Assembly (NCBI RefSeq): GCF_009362815.1
Contig: NZ_WHNX01000003.1
Location: forward strand, 62,001 to 126,000
Source: Alkalibaculum sporogenes
GTDB taxonomy: Bacteria > Bacillota > Clostridia > Eubacteriales > Alkalibacteraceae
Length of the DNA stretch: 64,000 nucleotides
Direction: 5' to 3'
Below, piece after piece: positions 11,144 through 23,417 of the stretch; the first letter of the stretch is position 1, and each line of letters starts with the position of its first letter. A program made the position numbers and the translations under genes. The notes below the pieces were generated by a model. It saw nothing but the letters and a program-made list of their open reading frames with translations. It did no database searches and was not told the origin of the DNA.

Positions 11144-12286
11144 ATGAGTAAAAGAGATTATTATGAGGTTTTAGGATTAAGTAAGAGTGCCTCTTCGGAA
11201 GAAATTAAGAATGCATATAGAAAAGCTGCTATGAAATATCATCCTGATAGGAATCCAGGAGATAAGAAGGCAGAAGAAAATTTTAAAGAAGTTAATGAAG
11301 CTTATGAAGTTTTAAGCGAAGACAGCAAAAGAAGTCAATATGACCAGTATGGACACGCTGGAATGGGTAATAACGGTGGTTTTGGTGGTGGATTTAGTGG
11401 TGGTGGTTTTGACGATATATTTAGCGATATTTTTGATATGTTTGGTGGTGGAGGAAACTCTTCAGCAAGAAGAAACGCTCCTCAAAGAGGGGCAAATTTA
11501 AAGATAAGCATTCATCTTTCTTTTGAAGAAGCTGTATTTGGCGTTGAAAGAGATATAAAAATAAACCGAAATGAAGAGTGTGGAAAATGTCACGGGACTG
11601 GTGCTAAAGATGTAGGAGATGTTAAGACTTGTGATAAATGTGATGGCGCAGGTCAAGTGAGAGTAAATCAAAAAACTCCTTTTGGTATTATGCAATCTAT
11701 TAGAACATGTGATAAATGTAATGGTGAAGGTAAGATAATTAAAAATCCTTGTAGTAACTGTGGTGGTAGAGGATTAGAAAAAAAAGTCAGAAAAATAAAT
11801 ATTAATATTCCTTCAGGAGTAGATAATGGTTCTATCTTACCACTTAGAGGAGAAGGAGAACCTGGAGTCAACGGAGGACCTAGAGGAGATTTATTAGTAT
11901 ACATAAGTGCTGATGACCATCCGTTTTTAGTTAGAGAAAACAATAATGTCTATAGTGAGATACCAATTACTTTTGTGCAGGCAACTTTAGGAGACGAAAT
12001 AGATATACCTTCTTTAGATGAAAAGTCTAAGACTATAAAGCAAGTTAAGTTTGCTATACCTGAAGGAACTCAACCAAATCATACCTTTAAACTAAAAGGT
12101 AAAGGTGTAAATAATCCGAATGGTTATGGTAAGGGAGATCAGTATATTAAAGTGAAAATGGAAGTACCTACAAATTTAAATGAAGAACAAAGAGATCTTC
12201 TGAGAAAGTTTGCTGATGTTACAGGATCAGAAGTACATGAACATAATAAAAGCTTTTGGAAAAAGGTAAAAGATTATTTTAATTAA
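11144..12286 (+). CDS. dnaJ: chaperone protein DnaJ (Hsp40)
   Basis: J-domain co-chaperone that stimulates the DnaK ATPase. It has the J domain with HPD (about residues 33-35), a Gly/Phe-rich linker (about 70-110), four CxxCxGxG zinc motifs ([32 protein letters not shown]) and the two beta-barrel C-terminal domains. It is a full-length type I DnaJ of 380 residues. The 182-base gap from dnaK contains a hairpin but no CIRCE, so dnaJ depends on read-through or on a promoter I cannot define. Confidence 0.98.
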   Translation: MSKRDYYEVLGLSKSASSEEIKNAYRKAAMKYHPDRNPGDKKAEENFKEVNEAYEVLSEDSKRSQYDQYGHAGMGNNGGFGGGFSGGGFDDIFSDIFDMFGGGGNSSARRNAPQRGANLKISIHLSFEEAVFGVERDIKINRNEECGKCHGTGAKDVGDVKTCDKCDGAGQVRVNQKTPFGIMQSIRTCDKCNGEGKIIKNPCSNCGGRGLEKKVRKININIPSGVDNGSILPLRGEGEPGVNGGPRGDLLVYISADDHPFLVRENNNVYSEIPITFVQATLGDEIDIPSLDEKSKTIKQVKFAIPEGTQPNHTFKLKGKGVNNPNGYGKGDQYIKVKMEVPTNLNEEQRDLLRKFADVTGSEVHEHNKSFWKKVKDYFN

Positions 12287-12313
12287 AAAAGATAGCATAA
12301 GCTATCTTTTTTT
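12285..12313 (+). terminator. terminator after dnaJ
   Basis: AAAAAAGATAGC pairs with GCTATCTTTTTTT over a 4-base loop; this closes the heat-shock operon. The following 12314-12476 contains no gene. Confidence 0.9.
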
Positions 12314-12476
12314 AATTAATTAAGTAACTTCTTAAAAGACTTAGACCAGTTACTCATGAGTAATACAATACTATAAAAGAGAATGTAATTTTTTCTGGGT
12401 TCTAGGATAAAAAGTCGATAAAGAGTTATTTTTTACCATAGACCCAAAATTTATTACACTACCTAAATATCCATCA

Positions 12477-13829
12477 CTATGCTAAGCTTTCTTTTTTCTT
12501 TGTTTTCTTCTTAGTTTTGAAGAAAGAAATAGCTTGGTTTAGGTCTTCATTTAACAAGTAAATTTTCTCCACTTCAATAGATAAATTTTCCATTGCGGAT
12601 GTTTGTTCTTGTATAGCTGCAATTGACTCTTCTGTACTTGCCGCATTATCTTCTGCTATCTCTGAGAGATTTTCCATAATAGATAATATATCTTCTTTTA
12701 CTAGATCCATATTTAAGCTACTCTTTTTTAGTGTTTCTATAGCGAGTTTACTTTTATTAATTGAACTAATTATATCTTCAAACTTATTTTTTGTCGTTTC
12801 AACACTAGTGACTTGTTTATTTATAACCTCTTTTGTTAAGTCCATAGCATCCATAGCACCATTTGAGTTAATCTGTAATTCTTTAATAATATTATCTATT
12901 TTTTTAGTTGATTCTGTAGACTTTTCTGCTAACTCCCTTATTTCTTCTGCAACTACTGCAAAACCTTTTCCAGATTCTCCTGCTCTTGATGCTTCAATAG
13001 CTGCGTTTAAAGCAAGTAAATTAGTTTGCTGAGCTATAGAAGAAATAATATCACTTGCTTCCTTAATATCTACTGCGCTTTCATTAGTTTTAATAACTAC
13101 GCGACTTATTGATTGTATTGACTCATCAGCTTCGTAAACCTTACTTGATAAATCTTGTATCTGATACATACCTTCATCTACTAATCCTAAGATATTATTA
13201 GAAATTTCATCTACACCGTTAATCAGAGAGTTTGTTTCAATTACCATCTCTCCTAAGTAATGAGACTTTTCGACGCCTCTTACTGTTACAGAGGCTTGTT
13301 CAGTAGCGCTATTTGCAATATTCTCACTACTTTTTAAAATTTCATTGGAAGCTACATTTGTCTGATCAACAGTAGTTCCTAATACTTGTAGAGCCTCAGT
13401 TAAAAAACTTAAGGAATCGTATACTTTATCTATTAAAATTTTAGTTTCTTTTATTACTAAATTATATGAACAGATTACTTCACCAAACTCATCTTTTTTT
13501 AATTTGTTTTCATTAGCTGTAAAAGTATAGTCACCCTTGCTCATTTTACCTGATAGCCATTTTAAAAAGAATATAGGGTCATGTACATTCTTTTTCATAA
13601 AAGAATTAAAATATACTAGTGCTATTATTGAAAATGTTAAAGCAGATATTAAATAAAGTACTAACAAGAATTTTAAAGAATCTTGTGTATTAGTGGGATT
13701 GTTGGTTAAGTACACAGCTGTAGAGATACCTACCACTATAAAAATCATAATACATAGTAAAATCGTTCTCAATACTAAGGATTTTGTGACAGTATAATAT
13801 TGTAATTTTTCTTTATTACTATATTTCAT
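12477..13829 (-). CDS. methyl-accepting chemotaxis-type receptor without a large sensor domain
   Basis: Chemoreceptor signalling protein of 450 residues. Two adjacent hydrophobic segments (about 18-40 and 50-72) leave only about 10 residues outside the membrane, so there is no conventional periplasmic sensor domain. The long coiled-coil signalling domain has the hairpin tip [18 protein letters not shown] and the [13 protein letters not shown] segment that contacts CheA/CheW. It ends in a Lys-rich tail. The start ATG is preceded by AAAGGAGG. It probably senses an intracellular or membrane signal. It is monocistronic by position. Confidence 0.9.
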   Translation of the reverse strand: MKYSNKEKLQYYTVTKSLVLRTILLCIMIFIVVGISTAVYLTNNPTNTQDSLKFLLVLYLISALTFSIIALVYFNSFMKKNVHDPIFFLKWLSGKMSKGDYTFTANENKLKKDEFGEVICSYNLVIKETKILIDKVYDSLSFLTEALQVLGTTVDQTNVASNEILKSSENIANSATEQASVTVRGVEKSHYLGEMVIETNSLINGVDEISNNILGLVDEGMYQIQDLSSKVYEADESIQSISRVVIKTNESAVDIKEASDIISSIAQQTNLLALNAAIEASRAGESGKGFAVVAEEIRELAEKSTESTKKIDNIIKELQINSNGAMDAMDLTKEVINKQVTSVETTKNKFEDIISSINKSKLAIETLKKSSLNMDLVKEDILSIMENLSEIAEDNAASTEESIAAIQEQTSAMENLSIEVEKIYLLNEDLNQAISFFKTKKKTKKKESLA

Positions 13830-13970
13830 CTTTTCCTCCTTTGATAAGTGCTTATTGTAATATCGGTTAATTTTTGAATAAATTTAATGGGAAATTATGA
13901 AAAAAATAAAATATTATATGATAATACAAGAACATATATTATTTAGCATAATAAAATATATAGAAGGGAT

Positions 13971-14486
13971 GTGATTTATATTATCTACGATAAGAATTCA
14001 GCAGTTCAATATGCGCTAAAGTATGCCTTAGAGCCAAATAACAACTATATTTACTATCAAGATAATGATTGTACAAATTTTATTTCACAGTGTCTACGGG
14101 CTGGAGGAGCGCAAAATGACTTTAATACTAGTCACCCTTGGTGGTATAATAATGGAAAAAATTCTATTTGTTGGTCTGTTGCACACTCGCTTTTTTGGTA
14201 TATTAGAGTATGTACACAGGAGAATAGATTTGGTATTAAAGCTAATACATATTACTTAAATGACAATAATAAATATAAACAAGATATTGAAGGATTAATA
14301 AAATTAGGAGATATTATACAATACAAAAATTATCAAGACAGAATACAGCATTCTACTATTATCACAGGATTTGATAATGTAGATAATGAACCACTAGTTT
14401 CACAACATACATTTGAAGGTAGAAATGTTTCATGGAGAAAAAATTTTAAACAAGTAATTTTTCATCATATAACTAGCATTAACTAG
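13971..14486 (+). CDS. small amidase-like protein (putative amidase domain family)
   Basis: The protein resembles the putative amidase domain family seen in Bacillota, with the signature DNDCTNFISQCLRAGG (about residues 33-48), Trp-rich stretches and a histidine late in the sequence (IQHSTIITGF). At 171 residues it is essentially only that domain. No signal peptide is present, unlike wall-acting members. The GTG at 13971 lies very close to AGAAGGGATG, so the exact start is uncertain, but no other good start is in frame. It is a lone gene between convergent neighbours. The substrate is unknown. Confidence 0.65.
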   Translation: MIYIIYDKNSAVQYALKYALEPNNNYIYYQDNDCTNFISQCLRAGGAQNDFNTSHPWWYNNGKNSICWSVAHSLFWYIRVCTQENRFGIKANTYYLNDNNKYKQDIEGLIKLGDIIQYKNYQDRIQHSTIITGFDNVDNEPLVSQHTFEGRNVSWRKNFKQVIFHHITSIN

Positions 14487-14494
14487 TAACTTGA

Positions 14495-14529
14495 TAGCCA
14501 GAGAAAAAATGAATCTTTTAATCTGGCTA
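14495..14529. terminator. hairpin between the convergent amidase-like gene and pflA
   Basis: TAGCCAGA pairs with TCTGGCTA, followed on the plus strand by a T-rich stretch; likely terminator for the plus-strand gene. Confidence 0.6.
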
Positions 14530-14543
14530 TTAATATTTTTAAA

Positions 14544-15266
14544 TTATAGAAATTTAGAAGATAATATAGATTTTGCTTTTTCGACTTCTTTTTGCGAAGG
14601 AGGTTCAATGTCTTTTAGAGTATAATCAACACCTATCTTGTTCCATTTATATTGTCCTAACGAGTGATAAGGTAGCACTTCAATCTTCTCTACATTTTTC
14701 AAAGTATTAATGAACTCTGCTGCTAATTCTAAATCTTTTTGAGCATCCGTGTACCCTGGTATGAGAACATACCTTATCCAAACTGGTATTTTTATTTCAG
14801 ACAAATACTGTGCAAATTTATGAATTATATCTAAATCTACGCCAGTCAATAATTTATGTTTTTCTTTAACTGCTTGTTTTATATCTAATAGTACAAGATC
14901 AGTATAATTCAAAAATTCATACACTTTTTTAACTTCTATATAGCCAGAAGTATCTAGTGCTGTATGGATGCCTAATTTTTTGCATTGTTTAAATAATTCA
15001 GTTACAAAATCTATTTGCATGGTTGGCTCTCCTCCTGAAAGAGTAATGCCACCTTGTGAGAATTTAAAATATTCCACATAGTTTTGAAGATCATCTAGAA
15101 TTTCATCAACGGTGACCGTACGTCCAGATTTTGGGTTCCAAGCATCTCGATTATGACAGTAAAGGCATCTAAGAGGACAACCTTGCATAAAAACAATATA
15201 ACGAATGCCAGGACCATCTACTGTTCCAAAAGTTTCAATAGAATGAATCTGACCTGTAATAGACAT
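14544..15266 (-). CDS. pflA: pyruvate formate-lyase activating enzyme
   Basis: Radical SAM enzyme that installs the glycyl radical on PflB. GTVDGPGIRY and the cluster motif CPLRCLYCHNRD (CxxxCxxC) near residues 30-41 are diagnostic. TLSGGEPTMQ, the SAM-binding GGE motif, follows. It has 240 residues, as in other PflA proteins. It lies 128 bases downstream of pflB on the same strand, the standard operon order. Confidence 0.96.
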   Translation of the reverse strand: MSITGQIHSIETFGTVDGPGIRYIVFMQGCPLRCLYCHNRDAWNPKSGRTVTVDEILDDLQNYVEYFKFSQGGITLSGGEPTMQIDFVTELFKQCKKLGIHTALDTSGYIEVKKVYEFLNYTDLVLLDIKQAVKEKHKLLTGVDLDIIHKFAQYLSEIKIPVWIRYVLIPGYTDAQKDLELAAEFINTLKNVEKIEVLPYHSLGQYKWNKIGVDYTLKDIEPPSQKEVEKAKSILSSKFL

Positions 15267-15394
15267 TATTCCACCTCCTACCCAGCATAATTAAACTATA
15301 GCATAGCTATTAGCACGTGTATTAAATGACTTGTTGTAAATGATAAAAATATCTGAGGAAAGATATAAATTACCATTTTACAGAATGCATTCAA

Positions 15395-17614
15395 CTAAAT
15401 TTTCTCGTGAAAGGTTCTATTAATTACATCAAGCTGTTGCTCTCTTGTTAACTTTATAAAATTAACAGCATATCCAGAGACTCTTATAGTAAGTTGAGGA
15501 TATTTTTCAGGGTGTTCCATAGCATCTATTAATGTTTCTTTTTCAAAGACATTTACATTTATATGATGTCCGCCTTTGCTAAAATATCCATCTAACAATG
15601 CTTTAAGATTTGTTGATCTAGAGCCTTGATCTTTTCCTAGAGCTTTAGGAATAACTGAAAAAGTAAAAGAAATACCATCTTGTGCATATTCGTAAGGTAA
15701 TTTAGCTATTGAATTTAGCACAGCTAATGCTCCTTTTATATCACGTCCATGCATTGGATTTGCTCCTGGAGCTAATGGTTCGCCAGACTTTCTGCCATCG
15801 GGAGTATTTCCAGTTTTAGAACCATATACTACATTTGAAGTAATAGTTAAAATAGAGAGGGTAGGAACTGATTGTCGATATGTTCTCTGTTTACGGAGTT
15901 TATTCATAAAGAGTTTCACAACATCGATAGCAATTTGATCTACAGTGTCGTCATTATTACCGTACTTTGGGTAATTACCATCTATTTCATAATCTACTAC
16001 AATACCTTCATCATTCTTTATAGTCTTAACTTTAGCATATTTAATAGCACTAAGAGAATCTACCACCACAGATAGCCCTGCAATTCCGCATGCCATAGTA
16101 CGTAAAACCTCTTTATCATGTAAGGCCATTTGTATTCTTTCATATGCGTATTTATCATGAGAGAAGTGAATCATATTTAAAGAGTTAATATACAATCTTG
16201 CTACCCAATCTAATATTGTATCGAAGCTTGTCATAACTTCATCATAGTCAAGGTACTCAGACTTAATTGCATGAAATTTCGGGCCAACTTGTATTCCTGT
16301 GATTTCATCTCTTCCGCCATTGATAGCATATAGTAAGGCTTTAGCCAGATTACATCTTGCACCAAAAAACTGCATCTGTTTACCAACTCTCATTGCAGAT
16401 ACACAACATGCAATGGCGTAATCATCACCATAATGGTGTCTCATGATATCATCACTTTCATATTGAATAGAGCTTGTATTAATAGAAATATTGGCACAGT
16501 ATTTTTTAAAATTATCAGGTAAAGAGGTGCTCCATAATACGGTCATATTGGGTTCTGGAGCAGGTCCTAAATTATTTAGAGTATTTAAGAATCTATATGA
16601 TGTTTTTGTAACTAATGTTTCACCGTCTAAACCCATGCCGCCGATACACTCAGTAACCCAAGTTGGATCACCGCTAAATAATTTATCATAATCAGGAGTA
16701 CGTAAAAATCTAACAATTCTTAATTTGATTACAAATTGATCTATTAGTTCTTGTGCTTGTGATTCTGTTATTATTCCTTCTTTAAGATCTCTTTCTATAT
16801 AGATATCTAAGAATGTAGATACACGACCAAGACTCATGGCAGCACCATTTTGTTCCTTAATAGCTGCTAAGTATGCTAGATATAGCCATTGAACAGCTTC
16901 TTTGGCGTTTGTAGCGCCTTTAGAAACATCGACGCCGTATTTATTAGACATCTCTTTTAACTCTTTTAGGGCTTTAATTTGCTCTGATGTTTCTTCTCTA
17001 GCTCTCATTACATTATCATCAATATAATCATACTCCATCATGATTTTTTCTTGTTCTTTGTCTTTTATAAGATAATCTACTCCATATAGAGCCAATCTCC
17101 TATAGTCCCCTATAATTCGTCCACGCCCATAAGCGTCAGGAAGGCCTGTAATGATACCAGCTTTTTTTGCTCGTTTCATCTCGGCAGTATAAAGATCGTA
17201 TACGCATTCATTATGGGTCTTACGGTACTTTTGAAATATCTCTACTATATCTGGATTCAAATCAAAGCCATAAGATTGACATCCTTTTATTATCATACGA
17301 ATTCCACCAAAAGGCATTATAGCTCTCTTAAGAGGGGCATCCGTTTGCAATCCATATATTATCTCGTTTTCTTTATCTATATAACCTTCATTATGAGCAA
17401 CGATATTAGATATAGTATCTGTATCTATATCTAATACACCTCCACGTTTTCTTTCTTCTTGTAGAGCTTTAGAAATCTTACTCCATATATTCTTAGTTTT
17501 CTCTGTTGCTTTTTCAAGAAAACTATCATCTCCAATATAAGGAGTACGATTTTTAATTATAAAGTCTCTAACATCAACTTCACTATTCCAATTGCCTCTT
17601 GTAAAAGAACTCAT
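15395..17614 (-). CDS. pflB: formate C-acetyltransferase (pyruvate formate-lyase)
   Basis: Glycyl-radical enzyme that converts pyruvate and CoA to acetyl-CoA and formate under anoxic conditions. It shows the active-site Cys-Cys pair in [11 protein letters not shown] and the C-terminal glycyl radical motif RVSGYAVNF (Gly near residue 714 of 739). Two in-frame starts exist; AAGAGGAGAG is best spaced for the ATG at 17614. The upstream Rieske/FAD gene ends only 14 bases before this region, so the three genes form one operon with pflA. Confidence 0.97.
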   Translation of the reverse strand: MSSFTRGNWNSEVDVRDFIIKNRTPYIGDDSFLEKATEKTKNIWSKISKALQEERKRGGVLDIDTDTISNIVAHNEGYIDKENEIIYGLQTDAPLKRAIMPFGGIRMIIKGCQSYGFDLNPDIVEIFQKYRKTHNECVYDLYTAEMKRAKKAGIITGLPDAYGRGRIIGDYRRLALYGVDYLIKDKEQEKIMMEYDYIDDNVMRAREETSEQIKALKELKEMSNKYGVDVSKGATNAKEAVQWLYLAYLAAIKEQNGAAMSLGRVSTFLDIYIERDLKEGIITESQAQELIDQFVIKLRIVRFLRTPDYDKLFSGDPTWVTECIGGMGLDGETLVTKTSYRFLNTLNNLGPAPEPNMTVLWSTSLPDNFKKYCANISINTSSIQYESDDIMRHHYGDDYAIACCVSAMRVGKQMQFFGARCNLAKALLYAINGGRDEITGIQVGPKFHAIKSEYLDYDEVMTSFDTILDWVARLYINSLNMIHFSHDKYAYERIQMALHDKEVLRTMACGIAGLSVVVDSLSAIKYAKVKTIKNDEGIVVDYEIDGNYPKYGNNDDTVDQIAIDVVKLFMNKLRKQRTYRQSVPTLSILTITSNVVYGSKTGNTPDGRKSGEPLAPGANPMHGRDIKGALAVLNSIAKLPYEYAQDGISFTFSVIPKALGKDQGSRSTNLKALLDGYFSKGGHHINVNVFEKETLIDAMEHPEKYPQLTIRVSGYAVNFIKLTREQQLDVINRTFHEKI

Positions 17615-17628
17615 ATACAACTCTCCTC

Positions 17629-19140
17629 TTAATCATTTAATGCATTTATTGCGGGCCCGTTAATTACATTTCCTCTGTAATCAAAACGTGAACCATGACA
17701 TGGACAGTCCCAAGATTTTTCTGCTCTATTCCACCTAAGTTCACAACCTTTATGGGTGCATATTGTATCTACAAAATATATTTTGCCATCTTCATGCATG
17801 TACGCACCAAACTTCTGTTCATCAATTTTGAGTATGCAGCCTTCTCCTGGTGTGAGGTTTAAGTCATCAGGAAGATTTCTAAGTTTTCCTGTTACTAAAT
17901 CTATTGCTACATGAAGATTTTGACTTACTAATTTTAGAATGGAGATTGGGTTTAAGCTTCGAGATGGATTATATAGGCTTTTCCATTCATTATTATTTTT
18001 TAGAATCTCGTCACTAATAATTTTTGATGCTACATGAGAAGAGGTCATGCCCCATTTTTTAAAACCTGTACCTAAATATATGTTTTCTGAGAATTTAGTT
18101 ATTTTTCCAATATAAGGTATATTATCGGGAGTAATTAGGTCTTGCGTTGACCAATGATAAGGGACATCTTCGACGGTATAGTATTTTTTAGCGAAGTTGA
18201 GCAACTCATTATAATGTTCATGGGTATTTTGCCCATGGGCTGTCTTATGGCTTTCTCCACCTATTAAAATTAAGTCTCCCTTTTCGTATTTTTGACAACG
18301 AAGTGACCTAGTAGGTGTTTCGGCGTTTATATACATGCCTTCATTATATTTTTCTTTAACTTTAACACCTAATATATAAGAGCGTTCTTGGTACATTCTA
18401 GCATAGTAGAACCCAATATTATCGATAAATGGAAAATGACAGGCGATAACAACTTTTTTAGCATTTATTTGGTTATTATCTTTAGTAGTTAAAATACAAG
18501 GATCACTTCTTTTGATGTTTGCAATTGGAGTATTTTCAAAAATATGAACTCCATTTTGAATAATATGATCTGCAATGGCAAGTAAATACTTTCTAGGATG
18601 AAATTGAGCTTGGTTTTTAAATCTAACAGCTCCTAGAGTAGGGAAAGGAAGATTAAGATCTTTTTCAAAAGTAGCATCAATGCCAACCTTTTTAGCAGCT
18701 TCAACTTCACTTTGAATTTGATCTAAATAAGTATCATCCTGAGTAAAAATATAAGAATCTTGTCGTGAAAAATCGCAATCAATACTTAATTCAGAAACAA
18801 GATTTTCAATATAATTTATTGCCCACTCATTAGAAGTTGCGTATTTTTTTGCATGGTCTATACCAAAATTGTCGATTATATTATTGTAAATCAAACCGTG
18901 CTGTGACGTTATTTTAGCTGTTGTATAACCTGAAGTACTGCTCGCAATATTTTTACTTTCAAAGATAGCGACATTTAAGCCTGAATTAATTAACATATAT
19001 GCTGTAGTGATTCCTACCATGCCTCCACCAACAATGGCAACATCTATGTCTATGTCACTTTCTAGTTTTTGATAATTAGTTTGTTTAGTAGATGACATCC
19101 AATATGAACTTGGACTATCTTTAAATCGATTATCATTCAA
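17629..19140 (-). CDS. FAD-dependent oxidoreductase with C-terminal Rieske domain
   Basis: This 503-residue fusion has an N-terminal DAO-type FAD domain, with [11 protein letters not shown] (about residues 33-43) and a [13 protein letters not shown] segment. The C-terminal Rieske [2Fe-2S] domain has C461-T-H463 and C479-P-C481-H482. The architecture matches the Bacillus YhfW-type proteins, whose substrate is not established. A TTG start follows AAGGAGG. It is the first gene of an operon with pflB and pflA, an unusual partner for pyruvate formate-lyase. A role in redox balance or in protecting the oxygen-sensitive enzyme is only a guess. Confidence 0.88.
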   Translation of the reverse strand: MNDNRFKDSPSSYWMSSTKQTNYQKLESDIDIDVAIVGGGMVGITTAYMLINSGLNVAIFESKNIASSTSGYTTAKITSQHGLIYNNIIDNFGIDHAKKYATSNEWAINYIENLVSELSIDCDFSRQDSYIFTQDDTYLDQIQSEVEAAKKVGIDATFEKDLNLPFPTLGAVRFKNQAQFHPRKYLLAIADHIIQNGVHIFENTPIANIKRSDPCILTTKDNNQINAKKVVIACHFPFIDNIGFYYARMYQERSYILGVKVKEKYNEGMYINAETPTRSLRCQKYEKGDLILIGGESHKTAHGQNTHEHYNELLNFAKKYYTVEDVPYHWSTQDLITPDNIPYIGKITKFSENIYLGTGFKKWGMTSSHVASKIISDEILKNNNEWKSLYNPSRSLNPISILKLVSQNLHVAIDLVTGKLRNLPDDLNLTPGEGCILKIDEQKFGAYMHEDGKIYFVDTICTHKGCELRWNRAEKSWDCPCHGSRFDYRGNVINGPAINALND

Positions 19141-19360
19141 ATTTATAATCCTCCTTATAAAAGTGATATATTAGACTAAACAGAAAACTGAGTATTTGAA
19201 AATTAATTTTAAACCACAGTATTTGTATGTAAGTATTCCACTGCTATATAAATATATTCAAAGAGATTTGAAATACTTTACATCAACAGCAATTATAATG
19301 AAATTTACAAAAATTATGAGTTTGTATTTAATGAGATTATTAAAATTATAAAATAAAGAT

Positions 19361-19394
19361 AAAAAAACACAGGTATTAAACTACATACCCGTGT
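19361..19394 (-). terminator. terminator of gdhA
   Basis: Reading the minus strand, ACACGGGTA pairs with TACCTGTGT (one G-T) and is followed by a T run at 19361-19366, 40 bases after the gdhA stop. The rest of 19141-19360 shows nothing recognisable. Confidence 0.8.
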
Positions 19395-19434
19395 AAAAGA
19401 TGTGTGCAAACATTTTAGCAACTGTCCTAAAATT

Positions 19435-20808
<1,374 letters not shown>

Positions 20809-20950
20809 TTACTTTAATAACCATTTCTAAACTTAAATATTATTACTTTGTATAAATAAATATAGCACCCTACTATTTGAGTGTCAAATAATTTGTAATA
20901 TAGTTATACTAATAAAACATAAATGAGACAATTTAACAGTTATTATTAGA

Positions 20951-20979
20951 TTGTATTCAAAATTTAAATATACTATAAT
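20951..20979 (+). promoter_or_regulatory. sigma-A promoter of the amino-acid ABC operon
   Basis: TTGTAT (20951-20956) and TATAAT (20974-20979) are 17 bases apart. The transcript would have an untranslated leader of about 75 bases containing a GTGCTA/TAGCAC hairpin. Confidence 0.65.
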
Positions 20980-21061
20980 GGTTTATGACACTAAAGTGCT
21001 ACAGTATAAAATAGCACATATGTGTAGAAATCGATATAATTATTTAAGGGGGAGAAACAAC

Positions 21062-21868
21062 GTGAAAAAATTATTATTAGCTATAATAGCTACTTTGCTA
21101 GTAGCAACAGTACTTGTAGGATGTTCTTCAAGAGACAAAGATAAAGAAGATTCATGGGACATGATTGAGGAGAGAGGTACTATCATTGTAGGATTAGATG
21201 ATACATTTGTTCCTATGGGATTTAAAGATGGAAGTGGTGAATTAACAGGTTTTGATGTTGAATTAGCCGAGGAAGCTATTAAAAGCATGGGACTTGACGT
21301 TCAATTTCAATCAATTGATTGGAATTTAAAAGAAACGGAATTAAATGCAGGTAATATTGATTTGATTTGGAACGGTTATACTATAACCGAAGCAAGACGA
21401 GAAAAAGTGAATTTTACTACTCCATATTTAGATAATCAACAAGTTATTGTCGTAATGAGTGATTCAAGCGTTAAAAATAAGGCTGACTTAAAAGATAAGG
21501 CAGTTGCAACTCAAAATTCTTCTAGTGCATTAGAAGCTATTGAATCAGAAGGAGCTAAGGAAACTTTTAAAAACGGAGATATCGTACTTTTTGATACTTA
21601 CAATGATGCATTTATGGACCTCGAAGCAGGCAGAGTTGATGCTGTTGTTGCAGATGAAATCTTAGCAAGATACTATATAGCTCAAAGAGGAGAAGAAAAA
21701 TATTATATATTGGATGAAGATTTTGGAGATGAAGAATACGGTATTGGAGTAAGAAAAGAAGATACGACACTACTTGAAAAATTAAATACAGTATTAGATG
21801 AAATGAAAGCAGATGGAAGAGCGGCTGCTATTAGTGACAAATGGTTTGGCGAAAATATTGTGAAGTAA
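21062..21868 (+). CDS. amino-acid ABC transporter substrate-binding lipoprotein
   Basis: Extracellular solute-binding protein of the polar amino-acid family. From the GTG at 21062, behind AAGGGGGAG, the protein has a lipoprotein signal: a hydrophobic run ending in LVGCSS, with the lipidated Cys near residue 20. The SBP_bac_3 fold follows (GTIIVGLDDTFVPMGF, ELTGFDVELAEEA). It has 268 residues. The longer in-frame reading from 20951 begins inside the promoter and is rejected. The ligand cannot be read from sequence; cystine, glutamine or another polar amino acid is possible. Confidence 0.92.
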   Translation: MKKLLLAIIATLLVATVLVGCSSRDKDKEDSWDMIEERGTIIVGLDDTFVPMGFKDGSGELTGFDVELAEEAIKSMGLDVQFQSIDWNLKETELNAGNIDLIWNGYTITEARREKVNFTTPYLDNQQVIVVMSDSSVKNKADLKDKAVATQNSSSALEAIESEGAKETFKNGDIVLFDTYNDAFMDLEAGRVDAVVADEILARYYIAQRGEEKYYILDEDFGDEEYGIGVRKEDTTLLEKLNTVLDEMKADGRAAAISDKWFGENIVK

Positions 21869-21906
21869 TTAAGTAAATTTACTACTATATAAGGTAAAAA
21901 AAATTA

Positions 21907-21931
21907 GCTAGTGGCTACTCTAGTCACTAGC
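21907..21931 (+). other. strong hairpin between binding protein and permease
   Basis: GCTAGTG pairs with CACTAGC, with an inner CTA/TAG extension and no T run after it. In the 171-base gap, near-repeats of AGCTAGTAGCTAG follow. It could stabilise the binding-protein part of the mRNA or lower downstream expression. Confidence 0.5.
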
Positions 21932-22039
21932 GTAATACCATCATTAAGTTTAATGACTAACAAGACAGACCTGCAAGCTAGTAGCTAGAAGCTAGGTGCT
22001 TATTTAGCTTTTTAGGTGCTATGAAAATGAGGTGACACA

Positions 22040-22681
22040 ATGAGTTATATTATGGAAATAATGCCTTTGATGATGCAAGGGCTAAGGACAACAATCTGGG
22101 TATTTGTATTTACTGGATTATTATCAATACCTCTTGGTATGATAATATGTACACTTAGGTTGTCTAAGAGCAAAATTCTTCAAGGAACTATGCAACTTTA
22201 CATATTGATTGTACGAGGGACACCACTGTTATTGCAGTTGATATTTGTGTTTTTTGGGCTTGTATATGTGGGAATTGTACTCGATAGAGGCACTGCAGTA
22301 TTAATAGCTTTTACCCTTAATTACGCTGCTTACTTTGCAGAGATATTTAGAGGCGGGGTAATGTCTATAAGTGAAGGACAATACGAAGCTTCTAAAGTAC
22401 TTGGTTTATCAAAACGAGATACATATTTTGGTGTAATATTACCTCAGGTTTTTAAAAGAGTATTACCTCCAGTAGGAAATGAATTGATTACATTAGTAAA
22501 AGATACTTCTCTAGTTTATGTACTAGGACTTGGAGATGTAATTAGAGCTGCAAAAACCTTATCCAATACGCAAGCATCTCTTATGCCTATAGTTGTAGCT
22601 GGTGTTATATATCTAGTATTAATAGCTATTGTAACCTATTTACTTAGACGCACAGAGATAAAATACAATTACTACAGGTAG
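22040..22681 (+). CDS. amino-acid ABC transporter permease
   Basis: Membrane subunit of a polar amino-acid importer (HisM/GlnP type). It has about five hydrophobic segments. The EAA loop EASKVLGLSKRDTYFGVILPQ (shown in part) lies at about residues 115-135, where it docks the ATPase. It has 213 residues with an ATG behind GAGGTGA. It is followed 7 bases later by the ATPase. Confidence 0.93.
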   Translation: MSYIMEIMPLMMQGLRTTIWVFVFTGLLSIPLGMIICTLRLSKSKILQGTMQLYILIVRGTPLLLQLIFVFFGLVYVGIVLDRGTAVLIAFTLNYAAYFAEIFRGGVMSISEGQYEASKVLGLSKRDTYFGVILPQVFKRVLPPVGNELITLVKDTSLVYVLGLGDVIRAAKTLSNTQASLMPIVVAGVIYLVLIAIVTYLLRRTEIKYNYYR

Positions 22682-22688
22682 GTGTAAA

Positions 22689-23321
22689 ATGTTAAAAGTG
22701 GAAAATCTCTCAAAAAGCTTTGGAGATAAAAAAGTTTTAGAAAATATTAATTTTGAGGTAAATAAAGGTGATATTGCAATCATTACAGGTCCTTCTGGTG
22801 TTGGAAAGACTACACTTATAAGATGTCTATCATCCCTTGAAAAATATGATAGTGGCAAAATTGAAATATCGGAGAGAAGAGAAGAAAAACAATATCCTGT
22901 TGGTTTAGTATTTCAAGGTTTTAATCTTTTTCCTCATTTAAGTGCACTAGAAAATATAACTTTTCCTTTAATTAAAGTTAAGAAACATAGCAAAGAAAAA
23001 GCAGAAAAGCAAGCAAAAGAATTGTTAGCCTCTCTTGGATTAGAAGGACTAGAAGAAAGCTATGAGTACCAACTTTCTGGTGGGCAGAAGCAAAGAGTGG
23101 CAATTGCTAGAGCATTAGCGTTAAATCCTGAGTATTTATGTTTTGATGAACCTACATCAGCATTAGATTCAGAACTTAGAGAAGATGTTGGAGAAATGCT
23201 TCGAGGAATTGCTAAAAAAGGGACAGGAGTTATAGTTATAACTCACGATAAGATATTTGCTGAAAAATATGCTACAAAACTATACGAACTTGGTGAACAG
23301 TTAGAACTGCGCAATAGCTAA
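22689..23321 (+). CDS. amino-acid ABC transporter ATP-binding protein
   Basis: ATPase subunit of the importer. Walker A GPSGVGKTT (about residues 35-43), the Q-loop in LVFQGFNLFPH, signature LSGGQKQRVAIARAL, Walker B YLCFDEPTSALD and the switch His in ITHDK are all present. It is 210 residues, shorter than the usual 240, because the region after the signature is compact and the segment after Walker A is short; no motif is lost. It completes the three-gene importer. Confidence 0.93.
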   Translation: MLKVENLSKSFGDKKVLENINFEVNKGDIAIITGPSGVGKTTLIRCLSSLEKYDSGKIEISERREEKQYPVGLVFQGFNLFPHLSALENITFPLIKVKKHSKEKAEKQAKELLASLGLEGLEESYEYQLSGGQKQRVAIARALALNPEYLCFDEPTSALDSELREDVGEMLRGIAKKGTGVIVITHDKIFAEKYATKLYELGEQLELRNS

Positions 23322-23380
23322 AATATAGATTTTTGAAATAACTTTAGTGTGTACGAATTGTTTAATTGTGGAAAATAATA

Positions 23381-23409
23381 TTGACTCTCTTTTTTAAATA
23401 TGATATTAT
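23381..23409 (+). promoter_or_regulatory. sigma-A promoter for the riboswitch-controlled ATPase
   Basis: TTGACT (23381-23386) and TATTAT (23404-23409) are 17 bases apart, just upstream of the riboswitch. Confidence 0.7.
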
Positions 23410-23417
23410 AATTTCGT

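Noticed and set aside
20951-21061. 36-residue N-terminal extension of the binding protein
   Set aside because: It begins inside the promoter and would bury the lipoprotein signal peptide.
21869-22039. Riboswitch between the amino-acid binding protein and permease genes
   Set aside because: Only a strong hairpin and AGCTAG-type near-repeats are visible; no conserved riboswitch core such as lysine or T-box elements.
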